Assembly (NCBI RefSeq): GCF_947179515.1
Contig: NC_067483.1
Span: 86,047,835 to 86,111,834, forward strand
DNA from: Apodemus sylvaticus
Lineage: Eukaryota > Chordata > Mammalia > Rodentia > Muridae
DNA length: 64,000 nt
Reading direction: 5' to 3'
Shown here: positions 34,850 to 46,499 of the stretch, piece by piece
How the letters are laid out: each line of letters starts with the position of its first letter
Position numbering within the stretch: the stretch's first letter is position 1
The notes under the pieces: model-generated
Databases searched by the model: none
Seen by the model: the letters and a program-made list of their open reading frames with translations, nothing else
Told to the model about the DNA's origin: nothing
Position numbers and translations under genes: made by a program

Positions 34850-37490
34850 GCTTGCTTTTCCTTTGCGGAGGTCCGCTGAGCATCGTGTACTCTGTCAAAG
34901 CAGTTCTCACATCCACAGATGTGTCCCAGCCATCCTCACTCCCACTGACTCAGCACCCGGGAAGGCTGTTAAACTGTTCTTTCCTGGCTGTGACTAAGGC
35001 TGCTCAGTCCTTGTAGCCATGCTGATTAGTGGCAGGGTAATTGCCCTTCATTTCTTTGTCTTCAAAACATTGCCACCTGGGTCTTTACTGCCCTCAGAGC
35101 AGATGTCTTCTGGAAAGAGTCAAATTCCTCAGTCAGTCCTTCCGTGTGCAGCAACATGTAGGTGAGAAGCCTTAGGGTACACAGAAAGGATGACAGGCGG
35201 CAGCAGCCTTGCAGGCACCTGCCCAACAGTGACTTCCATCTATGGTGAGGCCTGGGATCTCTGAAGAAATGGTACACAACAAGGGCCGTTTTCCAGAAAG
35301 GACTATAGATGCCGGGCAAGTACAGGGCTAGAAAATAGGGAGAAGGGGGGTAATGAGCTTATAAAAGAAGGAACCCCTTTCCTGTACGAGAACTGACACC
35401 TCCTAATGGGCCTGGCAGACAATAGAGAAATAGACTGACTTAATGAACTTTAGCTCTATTTGAACTGGAGTTCAGGTTGAAGACCCCATGCTCCAGCCAA
35501 ACTCAATGTTCTGTGTTTGGAATCTACAGAATATCAGCTTAGAGGAAGGATGCTGGCTACAAAGGACATGAGCTAACAGTTCAGGCCACGGAGGCAAATG
35601 CAGAAAGGCCTGTCCAGAATATTCTGAAGCATTTCCTTTTCCTCCCATACATGGGGGAGGGGCCCCTTGGAAGGAGGGAAATAGAACCTACAGTAAAATA
35701 AAATAGGCCAAAGGGGCTTCTCTGTGAACACAGGCAGGATAGTGGTGTGTGTGAGGGATTACAGTAGTATTTTTAGGGTGATAGCTAGCTTAGTGGGAAG
35801 GGGCTTAGCTTTCTAAGACCCACATCATCCACTCTGGGGGAGACTAAGACAGAGAGACTAGAGGAAGTTCAGAGAGAAACTACTTCAGAGGCCTTATGTT
35901 TTCTGATCCCCAGTTTTAGTGACACCAAAGGCAATGTTTTCTGAGCATCTGCTGTGAGTCTGCCTCTGCCAACTACCACTGCAAAGATGATTTCGCCACC
36001 ATCCCATTTGTGTAAATGAGGGAGGTGCAAAGACGCTGACTGAGCCGATAGACCGCATTCCTGCGTGATGAAGCCAGGGTTGTATGACGAAAGGGTTAGA
36101 GCTAATCTGAACTTCCAGAGTGTTCCTAGGAGTTCAATTACCTTTAAAAAAGTAGGGAACAGCTAATCACAGCTGGGCCCAGAAACAGTGAAGTGCCTCT
36201 GCCTTCCTTTTGCCTAGCTACTTTATTGTCCATTTAATGTCTGAATTCGGCTACCCACTTGGCCTTCTGAGCTAGTGATCATTGGCTCTGTGACCTAGCA
36301 TAAGATATTGTGGGCTTCCTCTGTGGTCAGTCCCTATTGTAGAGTTTTACTTCCTGTGTTCTCCCAGACCACTATACCTGGTGTACCTGTTGCCTAGAGC
36401 CCTGCATGTATGTGCGCCCCACCCCCAGCTCTCTTACATAACAGGTGAGACCAAGAGTCTGATTAGCCTGAGGAGTTGGCATCTGTAGGATCCTGGAATG
36501 AAGCACAAGAGTCTCAGGGAGTCAGATCACGAGGAAGGAAGCTTGAGAAGGGAGTCAGGGTGGAACTCTCCATCCTCTGCTTCCTAGAAGGAAAGAGCTT
36601 TCTCCACAGGGAGAGCGGCCCATCAGCCTCTTGGGCTTTGTTCTGCTCAGATATTCTCTGGAGGTCATACGTCTACCATTCTCAAAACTATGAGAGAAGA
36701 AAGAGACAGGCTTGCCTAGGGACCAAAGACAGTTGTGTGTGCTATCTAGGGATACACAGCAGGCATTGGTCATGACCGTTTGTGTGCCTTACTGTTTTAA
36801 TGGCAGATCGGGCCTCCTCGTGAACACCACCATATTGGTTTGCTCTGGGAAGGCTGTGTTATTGCCTGCTCACAAATGGGTGCTCATGACCAGAGGCACT
36901 GGAGGGGAAATGTTGTAGCTCTCCATGTACTGTGGTAGTTTTGTGAGGGCTACTTCTTCTTGGGGTCTCTGGGGCCCCTCTTTAATCATTTCTTCCGCCC
37001 TCACCACCTCCCAGTGCTCAGTACTTTGGTTCTTTTCTCTCTGGAACACTGCTGATAGCCCATGAGTTCTCATATTTTCTTTTTCCCAAGAGCTTGGGGA
37101 CTGCAAATCCAACTTCATCGACGCAGAAAGACAGCGCTTTGTTAATTAGTCCACTTAAGTGAATCTGGAACCCAGGTTCCCATTCTTGTTCACCTCCCAG
37201 ATCACAGGGATTTATAGCTTCATTAACAGTTGAACACACAGTTTTAAAGCATCCAGGCCCAGGCTGACCACTTTGAACACCCCCATGCCCCTGCAGTCTG
37301 TTAGGCCCCCTGCCTTCGGGTTGGTTTGCCCTGTACCTGTTTCCCTGGAGGTCACCATAGAGAGGAAAGAGGCAGGAAATGAGAAACAAAGAGAAAATTG
37401 GAGTGAGTGAGTGAGTGGGCATTCTGGCTTATTAAGTCAAACTGTTCAGGGGGCAGTGCAGTCTTAGAGGTTTTGTAACCTGTCATTTAG
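34850..37490. other. Mostly unique intronic sequence
   Basis: Apart from a MIR-like stretch (35930-36110) no repeat is recognised. Open frames in 36476-37422 have no supporting similarity. Confidence 0.45.
35930..36110 (-). mobile_element. MIR-like relic
   Basis: TTCTGAGCATCTGCTGTGAG, CCATCCCATTTGTGTAAATG, then GATGAAGCCAGGGTTGTATG, in reverse MIR order; strongly diverged. Confidence 0.4.
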
Positions 37491-37493
37491 GGG

Positions 37494-37495
<2 letters not shown>

Positions 37496-37571
<76 letters not shown>

Positions 37572-37574
37572 TGT
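37496..37574. repeat. Compound (TC)n-(GT)n microsatellite
   Basis: About 29 TC units (37496-37554) directly joined to 10 GT units (37555-37574). Confidence 0.98.
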
Positions 37575-37885
37575 TCTTAACAGCTGTGATTACTAATTTG
37601 CTGTATTTACTAATTTAGATCCACTTCTCCTTTTCTCCTTCAGGGCAAAAATGATTAGACAGATCTAATTGTGCATTTGTGATGACATCAGCACTATGTT
37701 GGCTGCTTTGTTTGTTTGTGGCTTACCTTTTAATCTTTGTGTTCATTGATGTGTTTCAAGTATTGAGATCAGTGACTGATATTTAAGAATTCAATATTTG
37801 CTGAAGGAGAAAATGACTATGTCTGTATGGATGCATACATGCCCACAAAGTGGTCTTCTATACATATGTAATTTTGTTTTAGTTT

Positions 37886-38195
37886 AGTGTGTGCATGTGT
37901 GTGTGTTGGTACATGTACTGGTGTGTGCTCAAGTGGAGGCCAGAAGAGGATGTTGGGTGTCATCTTTATTGCCCACCTTATTTTTGAGACAGGCTCTTTA
38001 CTGAAGCTGAGGTTGTCTCTTTTGGCTAGCTGGCCAGTGAGCTTCTCAAATCTGCCTGTGTCCTTTTAGAAATAGTAGGGTTACAGGCATGCCTGGGCCA
38101 TGCCCCACCTTTTCATGCATGCTGGGAAATTGAACTTAGGTCTTCTTGCTTTTATAGCAAGCTGTCTAATCCATTGGTCTATTTCTTCAGCCAAT
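37886..38195 (-). mobile_element. SINE B4
   Basis: Reverse-complement B4: GTGTGCATGTGTGTGTGTTG, GGAGGCCAGAAGAGGATGTT, TTTGAGACAGGCTCTTTACT, GGCTAGCTGGCCAGTGAGCT, GGGTTACAGGCATGCCTGGG, TGCTGGGAAATTGAACTTAG. Confidence 0.72.
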
Positions 38196-38199
38196 GAAT

Positions 38200-39750
38200 C
38201 ATTGATGGATTAACATTTAGTGTGTAAAATAAGCAAGTAATTAGAAAGTAGTACAGAAATCCGTGAAGTAGCTCTGTAAAAGTGACAAGTCCCACACTTC
38301 TGTTTCTTGACCTGTCACCATTCACAGCCTGGTCACTTTAAGTGCTGTTCTTTTCCCGAGGCAGGTCAGAAATGCAGTATTAAAGATATAAACAACCAAC
38401 CCGACAAACCAACGAAGTAAACGTACATAGTTTCATGGGAAGAACAAAGACATAAAACAGACATGACCCCTCAGAGGACGGCCATCTGGAATTGCTTAGT
38501 TCAGGGAAAACAGACATTGGCACTTTACGGTGTCTTTGAAAACCCTGTCACATGGCATGGTAAACACTGACCCGTCTAAAGCTTAAATTCTCTTCTATAA
38601 CTTATCAGATGAGGCTGCATCAGGAGGGTTCCTCAGACTCTTAAGTGACTCTTTGAGTAATCACTTCTTGAAGAAGGTAGACTTCCATCACAAACAGTAG
38701 GAGGGAAAGAACAATGGCCGTGGTCCTGGAGACCAAGCCCAGCGCACTTCTTGTTTTTATAAATAAAGTTTTATTAGAAGCGACTGCACTCCCTGATTTA
38801 TATATTCACTGTGGCAACTTTTTCTTTCCTGCCCAGCAGAGCCCAGTAACTAAAACAGAAATTATACAGCCAAACAAGCAAAGTGTTTGTTGACTGATCT
38901 TATAGGACTAAAGATAGAATATTTATATAGCTGGGCACCATTTGAATGTTGGCTTCTACTTCCATATGCATTTGATTCATTTGCATGCATGGCCAAGTGC
39001 TCTATGTGTACATATATACACACAGTTCTGTATGTAAGCATGTTTAAATGGTGGGCACCACATTTTCTTGCTTCTGAAACATAGCTCTGAGGGAGTCTGG
39101 GCAAACTTAGTTATCATTCTTCTTGTGTTGCTCGGCTGATGACAGGGGCGGTGTGTTGTAACCTCTGAAAAAGACATCCTGGAGGAACTGGTTCCCTTGG
39201 CGACATCAGTGCACAGGTGCCATCCTGCAGTCACTTCTTAAGGGTGTCCGTATCGATTGTACGTGAAGCTTACATTTACACAAGATGGATGGCTTTGCGT
39301 AGTGAATCAATGTGAAGGATTTGGTGAGCACGTAGCCCGGACTATACACGGTCCCGTGGGATTTTTAAATGGTCCTGGAAGTTGACTGCCAAGGTGAAAA
39401 ATACTATTTGCTTTGCCAGATGGAATTTTTATCAGGTTATTTTTATGGTCTTCTTCATTAGCAGAGGAAGCTCCCTCAGCCAGGGCCACTGTGCTGACTT
39501 ATTCTATGCTAATGTGGCCAATGCCACTTCATGTCAGGGTATAATAGCACTGGCTTCAGTGCACTCTTTATTCCGCCAGTATCGTTCTTCTGTATTCTTT
39601 GAGTTTTCAAGGAACGGAAGCTAACCCTCACCATGGAAAGCAGGCTTTGGAGACTATCAATTAATATGCTAAAGTGTTTATTAACATCAAAGTAAGCATT
39701 AAGACATAACTTGCACTTAGGGTGGGGGAAGGAAATGCCTTTTTGCTCTT
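38200..39750. other. Mostly unique intronic sequence
   Basis: No transposon recognised. 39340-39700 is AT-rich and repeat-free. No coding exon is supported. Confidence 0.45.
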
Positions 39751-39754
39751 ATTT

Positions 39755-39965
39755 TTTAAGGTTTAGGTTTTAGAGTATTTTGCTTGTATGAGTGTCCGTG
39801 TGCTGTGTGTACAGTGTCTGCAGGAGCCGGGAGAGGGCATCAGTTCCCTTAGAACTGAAGTTACAGGTGGTTGTGAGCCTCCACGTTGGTGCTGGGAATC
39901 AAATCTAGGTCCTTTGGAAGAATGCCAGTGTTCTTAACCACGGAGCCACCTCTCTAGCCCCAGCT
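39755..39965 (-). mobile_element. SINE B3
   Basis: Reverse-complement B3: GCCGGGAGAGGGCATCAGTT, GAAGTTACAGGTGGTTGTGA, GGTGCTGGGAATCAAATCTA, GGTCCTTTGGAAGAATGCCA, TCTTAACCACGGAGCCACCT, TCTCTAGCCCC. Confidence 0.8.
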
Positions 39966-39969
39966 CTTT

Positions 39970-41080
39970 ATTTTTGAGATATATGATTCATAGGCCACAA
40001 AAATTGGCACTTTGCCACCCAGTAGTAGTTTTTAGTAAATTTACAAAATTGTTCAGTCTTGTTTTTTTCGTTTTTTAATAAGAGAAGATTGGTTCATTTT
40101 GAGGAATTTTATGTTGACACTTGCTAGTTGGCATGTGTGCCACAGACTTGCTGAGTGTGGATTATGACAGTCCCAATCCCTTGAGTTTATCTGATATGTG
40201 GAATTGTTCCAACGAGTGGGCAGGGTCAGGATATCAAGACCCAATGCCTAGACATCTCTTGGGAGCACAGCCCTTGGGGATGGCCAGCCTCTCCCCTTCT
40301 GGGATTCTTTTTCTTTCAGTCTGGCTGTGGGGTAAGAAGAGTCTTCCCTTCTTTGATGCTGCTCTTGTCAGTGAACTGGGGGATGACAAAACATTTCAGA
40401 AGAGTATTCACTAGAATGTCCACACACTGCGCAGACTCTCCATCTAGACTACCTCTTTGTCTAGAGTGGGTCCATGCGAATGAGTCTTCCTTGGGTCACT
40501 TTGTGACCAATTGCCATTGCAATCCCACCAAGGTAAGAGAGACTGATCCTGTATCCTTTAGGGGACCTCGGTAGGTAGGTCCCAAGATTGTATAGAAGAG
40601 TGTCAGGTAAGGTCCTGCTCCCACAGAGTTTATAGTCAATTAATAGAAGATATTTAGTGGCTGATAGTGCAATCAGCTTATAGACACCATTGTATGATAT
40701 AAACCAAATGATATGCTCAGTGTTATTGGTAGATATGTGAGACACGGGGCTGCCTTGGTCTGAAGGTGGGAAATTTCTCTGACAGTGTGATATACCAGTC
40801 AAGAAGTAGAGGATCATTGGAAGGGACATGTGTATATAAAGGCAGGAGTCTGTTCAAAGAGGAGAGACAGGTGCCAGAGGAGGTGAGAGGACTAGCTGTG
40901 GCTATGTCACAGAGAATGAGGTAGCAGAAGATTTTGAAACTAAGCAATGGACATCCGAGTTCTTAAACAGTACTCCTATTACACACACTGGACGGTTAGT
41001 AGTTTTAAGATGTACTCAGGAGGGGGCTGGGCAAGCCTCACTCTTCTTCACTGATTTACTTAAGTCATTCTGAGTCTTCT
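39970..41080. other. Unique intronic sequence
   Basis: No repeat or coding signal recognised; the minus-strand frame 40461-40829 is unsupported. Confidence 0.4.
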
Positions 41081-41084
41081 TTGT

Positions 41085-41445
41085 CAGCTTTCCAGTGTCA
41101 TAACAAATACCCAAGATAATTAGCTAATACAGATGAAAGGTCTGCAGTGGCTTATGGATTTGGAGGTGGTGGCAGTTTGTGATCTGATGCTCTTCATTGC
41201 TTTGGGGTCTGCTGTGAAATGACACATCATTGTGGGGTTATGTAGCTGAGGAAGCAGCTTAGTACCTCATGGCTGTGCAGCAAAGAGGACTTCCATGTTC
41301 CTCTCAAGGTCACAGCTCCAGTGATCTAAGTGCCCCCAACGAGGCCTTGTCTCTTAAAGATACACCATCTCCTAGTCGTACCAATGCTCTAACACATGGA
41401 CCCTTGGAGGGTGCTCCAGATTCGAACTATACCAGTATCTATCTT
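41085..41445 (+). mobile_element. Interspersed repeat family B copy
   Basis: Same order as the 30465 copy: GTCATAACAAATACCCAAGA, TTCATTGCTTTGGGGTCTGC, CTCCAGTGATCTAAGTGCCC, CCTTGTCTCTTAAAGATACA, GACCCTTGGAGGGTGCTCCA. Family name uncertain. Confidence 0.5.
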
Positions 41446-41599
41446 TCCTTTCCAGGGCCAGTGTCTTAGATGTTCTTGTTTTACTGTTTGGCTGGATATA
41501 TACTAAAAACCACAGATGCTCCCAGAGTTGAGTGGGAATTTTATTTGGGGTCCTTCAGAATTTGAGAACCCTGGAGGAAAGATTTCTTTAGGACACTCG

Positions 41600-41965
41600 T
41601 GCTGACTAGTTGTCAAGTTGACAACATTAGTTCCCTGGGAAGAGGGGCTATTCACTGAGGAATGCTTCTATCAGATTGCTCCATAGGCAAATCTGTATGT
41701 AAGGCATTTCTTTGTCTGATGATTGATGGGGGAGGGACCAACCCATTGTGGGTGGGATCACCCCTGGTCAGGTAGTCCTGAATAAGCAAGCCATGAGGAG
41801 CAAGCAAGCAAGCAGCATCCACCCACAGCCTCAGCTTCAGTTCCTGCTTCCAGGTTCCTGCCTTGGCTTCCTTGGAAGGTAGGCTGTAGCCTATAAGCCA
41901 AATAAACTATTTCCTTCCTGCCCAAGTAGGGTTTTGTCATTGTTTTATCACAGTAACAGAAAGCA
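41600..41965 (+). mobile_element. Interspersed repeat family A copy
   Basis: GTTGTCAAGTTGACAACATT, GTAAGGCATTTCTTTGTCTG, ACCCATTGTGGGTGGGATCA, TAAGCCAAATAAACTATTTC and TTTTATCACAGTAACAGAAA. It matches the reverse complement of 45287-45632 in order. Rodent-specific and non-coding; family name uncertain. Confidence 0.65.
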
Positions 41966-41984
41966 AAGGATAAGCATTCATATG

Positions 41985-42075
41985 TATGTATGTATTATGT
42001 CTGTGTATATATATTCTATAAACTATATATATATATATTCTGTAATATATATGTATATAGATATCTATTCTATAA
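41985..42075. repeat. AT-rich (TA)n-type low-complexity stretch
   Basis: Several TATATA runs, with ATTCTATAAACT repeated at 42012-42023 and 42067-42078. Confidence 0.85.
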
Positions 42076-42218
42076 ACTTTAGCTGAAAATCTGAGGGCTT
42101 AAAGGAAGCAGCTTTCAGAAAAGGTGAAATCTTGGGAGTGCAGAGAAACAAAACCACAGGGACAAAAATACTTGTCAGCACACTGGTTGAGAGGGTTCTC
42201 CTTTTGTGCATTTTATTT

Positions 42219-42735
42219 TGATCTTATCTTTTTTTTTTGTTTGTTTTTTTTTTCATTCGATATAATTTATTTACATTTCAAATGATTTCCCCTTTTCTAG
42301 CCCCTCCCCACTCCCCGAAAGTCCCATAAGCCCCCTTCTCTTCCCCTGTCCTCCCTCCCACCCCTTCCCAGTTCCCCGTTCTGGTTTTGCCAAATACTGT
42401 TTCACTGAGTCTTTCCAGAACCAGGGACCACTCCTGCTTTCTTCTTGTATCTCATTTGATGTGTGGATTATGTTTTGGGTATTCCAGTTTTCTAGGTTAA
42501 TAACCACTTATTAGTGAGTGCATACCATGATTCACCTTTTGAGTCTGGGTTACCTCACTTAGTATGATGTTCTCTAGCTCCATCCATTTGCCTAAGAATT
42601 TCATGAATTCATTGTTTCTAATGGCTGAATAGTACTCCATTGTGTAGATATACCACATTTTTTGTATCCACTCTTCTGTTGAGGGATACCTGGGTTCTTT
42701 CCAGCATCTGGCAATTATAAATATGATCTTATCTT
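42219..42735 (-). mobile_element. 5'-truncated L1 with target-site duplication
   Basis: Flanked by a perfect 12-bp duplication, TGATCTTATCTT (42219-42230 and 42724-42735). The plus strand starts with poly(T) interrupted by GTTTG, then the reverse-complement L1 3' UTR (TTATTTACATTTCAAATGAT, CCACTCCCCGAAAGTCCC), then the last part of ORF2 (CTGAATAGTACTCCATTGTG, GTTGAGGGATACCTGGGTTC), and stops abruptly. About 490 bp are retained. Confidence 0.95.
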
Positions 42736-42739
42736 AATC

Positions 42740-43460
42740 TTTATTGACATTTTATTATCTGTATTAATGGACTTTAGTATATTTCCACACATGCATACAT
42801 TATATTTTGATCAAACCTAGTATCTTTTGGAGCATCAAGATAGTAAGAGAATCACTTACTGAACTGGTGATTGAGTCAGAAGGGCCAGGAGGTAGGGCAG
42901 AGATAGAAGGGGGACACAGTCCCTGGCGCTTAAGCCCTGGAGCCTTCTATTACTTTGTACTGTGAGCTCCACCCCCCTACAGTGTTTTATGCTACAGATG
43001 ATCTACCATGTAGATGTTGATATTTCTTGTTTTTGACTTTGGTTCTGGGTTTTTCAAATCCTCTGATGACAAACTGAGTTGAAAGTGAGCCTTTGTTTTC
43101 AGTTGAATGATGAATAAGAATTTGTGCTTGGGAGACCACCCTAGGTGGCCAGGAAGGAAAACAGCCCCTTGCTGTTTGACTGTTAGCATTTAGTTCAGAG
43201 CCCCAGGTGGACAGAATAGCTAAAGATGGTCTCTCTCTCTCTGTGTGTAGGCAATAGAACACACCCCTGACTGTGTAAGATTTTCACACATTTAACCGAG
43301 TAAATGGCTTCCTGCTTCTTGTGGGTGTTTCTTTTAAGACCAGCAGCCATCACACCAAGATGACAAAATTCAAGAGTCCACTGCATCAGAGTCAGTGTGC
43401 TGGCTTTCTAAGTCCAGGGACCGTGAGAAAAGCAGAGACAGCCTTCTGGATGCTTTGCTC
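42740..43460. other. Unique intronic sequence
   Basis: No repeat family or coding signal recognised. Confidence 0.4.
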
Positions 43461-43464
43461 TTGT

Positions 43465-43590
43465 AAAAATCATGTTGTGGTGTAAGGGCCGTTGGTACAG
43501 TTCTGCGCAGAGTTCTTGCACAGCATGCCCAAGGCCCTGCATTCCATGCCTAGGGCCCAAACAAGCAAACATGCTGTTTAATTAAAAGTA
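43465..43590 (+). mobile_element. ID-like SINE
   Basis: GTTCTTGCACAGCATGCCCA, AGGCCCTGCATTCCATGCC and a CCCAAACAAGCAAAC tail fit a diverged ID element. Confidence 0.55.
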
Positions 43591-43599
43591 TTTGTGCTG

Positions 43600-44455
43600 T
43601 AATTTAAAACATGAAGAGTAGTATGGACAGAGAAGGAATGGGTCTGTCCGTCCTCCCCTCCCAAAGATGAGCACTTAGATTATGGCTATCCTAGATTTTG
43701 TTATTGTTGTTGTTTGTTTGTTTTGTTTTCGGTATTTTCCCCTGGAACCACTCACACCAATTCTGCTCTTATTTTCTCCGACCGTCTTTCTCCCAGGGAC
43801 TTCAGGCAGGAGGTGGGTGAAGTGACCAATCCAGTTTCTCAGCTGTCCATTCCAATGTGTTAGCACTCAGTACTCCAGAGCTGGTGAGCTGAGGGTGAGA
43901 GGGAGGCCTCTGAGGGAGCAGGCGAGCAGCTAAGGGAGCTAGGCCTAGGTGGCTAACTGAGGCCTTTGTAAGAAACAGGGGGTTGAAGAGGAGAGGGACT
44001 GTGAGGGAGGAGCCAACTTAAGGACTTGGAAAATAGCAGCCAGAGACGAAGCATTTAGATCAATGTCTCCCTGAGAAAGAAACAAGCAGAGGACCTTGTC
44101 CCTGGTGTCTCACTGCACTCAAGGGTGTTGATGCTAGAATCTGAATAGAGCTTCTGAATACAGCTTCCTTGGGTATCTGAGGGCCTTAGCAACCTGGGGT
44201 GATGCCCTGCGGAAGATGTGATTGTATTTATGTGGAGGCCACCTGCAGCTTAAGACAGGAACACGTTTATATCTGTAAATCACAAGAACTGTTTATAATA
44301 TCTAAGACTTTGCCTTTGACCCATCTCCTCCATGGGAAGTGAGCTCAAGTTTCACTTTGAGGCAAGAGTGGGAGATGATGCCGTGAGATTCAGTGAATGA
44401 TTCAGGTCTGTGTCCAAATCAAGTGCAGTGGCAACTAACGTGAACCGAGCAGAGT
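43600..44455. other. Unique intronic sequence
   Basis: Short (TTG)n-like run near 43699-43729; otherwise no repeat recognised. Confidence 0.4.
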
Positions 44456-44461
44456 TTTTCA

Positions 44462-44487
44462 GTCTGTCTGTCTGTCTGTCTGTCTGT
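44462..44487. repeat. (GTCT)n tetranucleotide repeat
   Basis: Six GTCT units immediately upstream of a GT repeat. Confidence 0.96.
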
Positions 44488-44497
44488 TTCAGCGTGT

Positions 44498-44498
<1 letters not shown>

Positions 44499-44532
<34 letters not shown>

Positions 44533-44842
44533 CATAAATACATGTTTGTGTGCATATATGTAATACACACATGGACTCACGTGAAGGCTAGAAGTTGACA
44601 TTGGGCATCTTTCTCCGTCTCTCTCTCCACCATCTTTTCTGAGACAATGTCTCCCTGAACCTGGAGCTCATCAGCTTGGCTAGAGTAGCTGCTCCAGGCA
44701 CCTGTCCGTCTGTATCTCCCCAGGGCTGGGGTCACAGAGCTGTGCTGCTTCTCATGTCTTTTAAATGGGGCCCGGGGAATCTGAACATGCTTCATGTTTG
44801 AGCATCGAGCACTTTATCAACTGAGCCATCCCTCTGGGTCCT
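44499..44842 (-). mobile_element. SINE B4 with GT tail
   Basis: (GT)n at 44499-44530, then TTTTCTGAGACAATGTCTCC, GAACCTGGAGCTCATCAGCT, CAGGGCTGGGGTCACAGAGC, GGGGAATCTGAACATGCTTC and TATCAACTGAGCCATCCCTC in reverse B4 order. Confidence 0.74.
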
Positions 44843-45286
44843 TCCTCCACCCTTAAACCTTACAGCTCCGCCCCCCAGTAGGTTATAGGGAGAGTGGATA
44901 TTGTCCTCACCACTGACAATTAAACACAAATTCTCTCCTCATAACGAATACCCCATTCATCAACGACAGGGGCCCAGCTGACAAGTCCTGTCAGTGTGTG
45001 ACAGTTTTGACAGGCTAGAACAACAACAAAAATCATGAGACGTTGACTTTCCAATTCACGGAACATCAGCCTTCCACCAGTGAAGAAGAACAGTTTGGAC
45101 TTAGGTGGTGGAATCCCAAACACAAACAGACAGGCAGATGCTTTGTTCTAGCCCAGCTGTCACAGAGAGCACCAAAGCTGCACAACCCAGAAGGCAGTGT
45201 CTGGCCAGGGGATGCTGAAGGGATCCTTAGTGGAGACTCCTTAGTGGAGTCTCTGCATGTTCTTAGAGTCCAGCTAATGGCCCTGT

Positions 45287-45632
45287 CCTAGTCAGGGTTG
45301 CTATTCCTGCACAAACATCATGACCAAGAAGCAAGTTGGGGAGGAAAGGATTTATTCAGCTTACACTTCCACGTTGCTGTTCATCACCAAAGGAAGTCAG
45401 GACTGGAACTCAAGCAGGTCAGGAAGCAGGAGATGATGCAGAGGCCATGGAGGGATGTTCCTTACTGGCTTGCTTTGCCTGGCTTGCTCAGCTTGCTTCT
45501 TGTAGAACCCAAGGGATGGCACCACCCACAATGGGTCCTCCCACCCTTGATCACTGATTGAGAAAATGCCTTACAGCTGGAAGCTCGTTTCTCTGTGATA
45601 ACTCGAGCCTGTGTCAAGTGCACACACAAACC
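45287..45632 (-). mobile_element. Interspersed repeat family A copy
   Basis: TAGTCAGGGTTGCTATTCCT, GCACAAACATCATGACCAAG, AAGCAAGTTGGGGAGGAAAG, CACCCACAATGGGTCCTCC, GAGAAAATGCCTTACAGCTG, TGTGTCAAGTGCACACACAA. This is the least diverged copy in the window. Family name uncertain; no coding capacity. Confidence 0.7.
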
Positions 45633-45990
45633 CAGCCAGGCCACCATGGTTCTGACCTGCTCAGGTTGGATCCCCTTCCCACCTTTCCTTCCCTTCCATC
45701 TCCATTTGCTTCCCCTGCATTTCTGTGTAGAATTTATTTGAAAACAAGCAGCCCCATCCCCCTTTAAAATCACTCCATTAAGTATCAAGCGAGATCCAGA
45801 CAGCCTTGAGGTTTGTTGAGGAGGCAATGTCCTGGACATAACTTTTTATAAACTTCAGGCCTGTCTGTGTCATTCCACATAAGAATAACAGGGGATTCTG
45901 CCTCTTCCATATACATTCCCAATTCCATCTAAAGCATTGTTGACTAGAAAAGATGCTTCATCATATGTGTCTTAAAACATGGAGATGGTC

Positions 45991-46045
45991 ATGTGTGTGT
46001 GTGTGCGCGAGTGTGTGTGTGCATGTGTGTGTGCGCGCGCGCATG
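45991..46045. repeat. (TG)n/(CG)n alternating purine-pyrimidine tract
   Basis: GT units with GCGCGA and a GCGCGCGCGC block; nearly perfect purine-pyrimidine alternation. Confidence 0.95.
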
Positions 46046-46104
46046 TATTTATCTAACTAATAGTTACAGTAAGTTTTGTGCTCTCTTGGACTTTTTAGTG
46101 CTGT

Positions 46105-46495
46105 GTGCTGGTTAGTTTTTATTGTTAACCTGACAGGACCTAAAGTCATCTGGGAAGGGGGAACCTCAACTGAGGAATTCCCTAGATCAGGTTGATCTCT
46201 GGGCACTTCTATGGGGGCATTGTTTTGATTGTTAATTGATGGAGGAGGACCCCACCCACCATGGGCAGTCCTGTTCCTATGCAGATGGTCCTGGACTGCA
46301 TAAGAAAACTAACTGAGCTAGTCAGAGTGAGCCAGTAATCAGTATTCCTCCGTGGCTTCTGTTTGAGTTCTTGCCCTTTCTGCCCCCAGTGATGGATTGT
46401 GTGACCTGGAAGTGTAAGTCAAACAAACGCTTCCCCCCTCTAAGGTGTTCTTGGTCGACATGTTTTATCACAGGAAGAAGAAATGTAAACTGGAC
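46105..46495 (+). mobile_element. Interspersed repeat family A copy
   Basis: GCTGGTTAGTTTTTATTGTT, GTCATCTGGGAAGGGGGAAC, TCAACTGAGGAATTCCCTAG, TTGATTGTTAATTGATGGAG, GACCTGGAAGTGTAAGTCAA. It is in opposite orientation to the copy at 45287. Confidence 0.65.
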
Positions 46496-46499
46496 TACT

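Noticed and set aside
34553..35016. Cys/Val- and His/Thr-rich frames on both strands
   Set aside because: They are direct translations of a TG-rich microsatellite.
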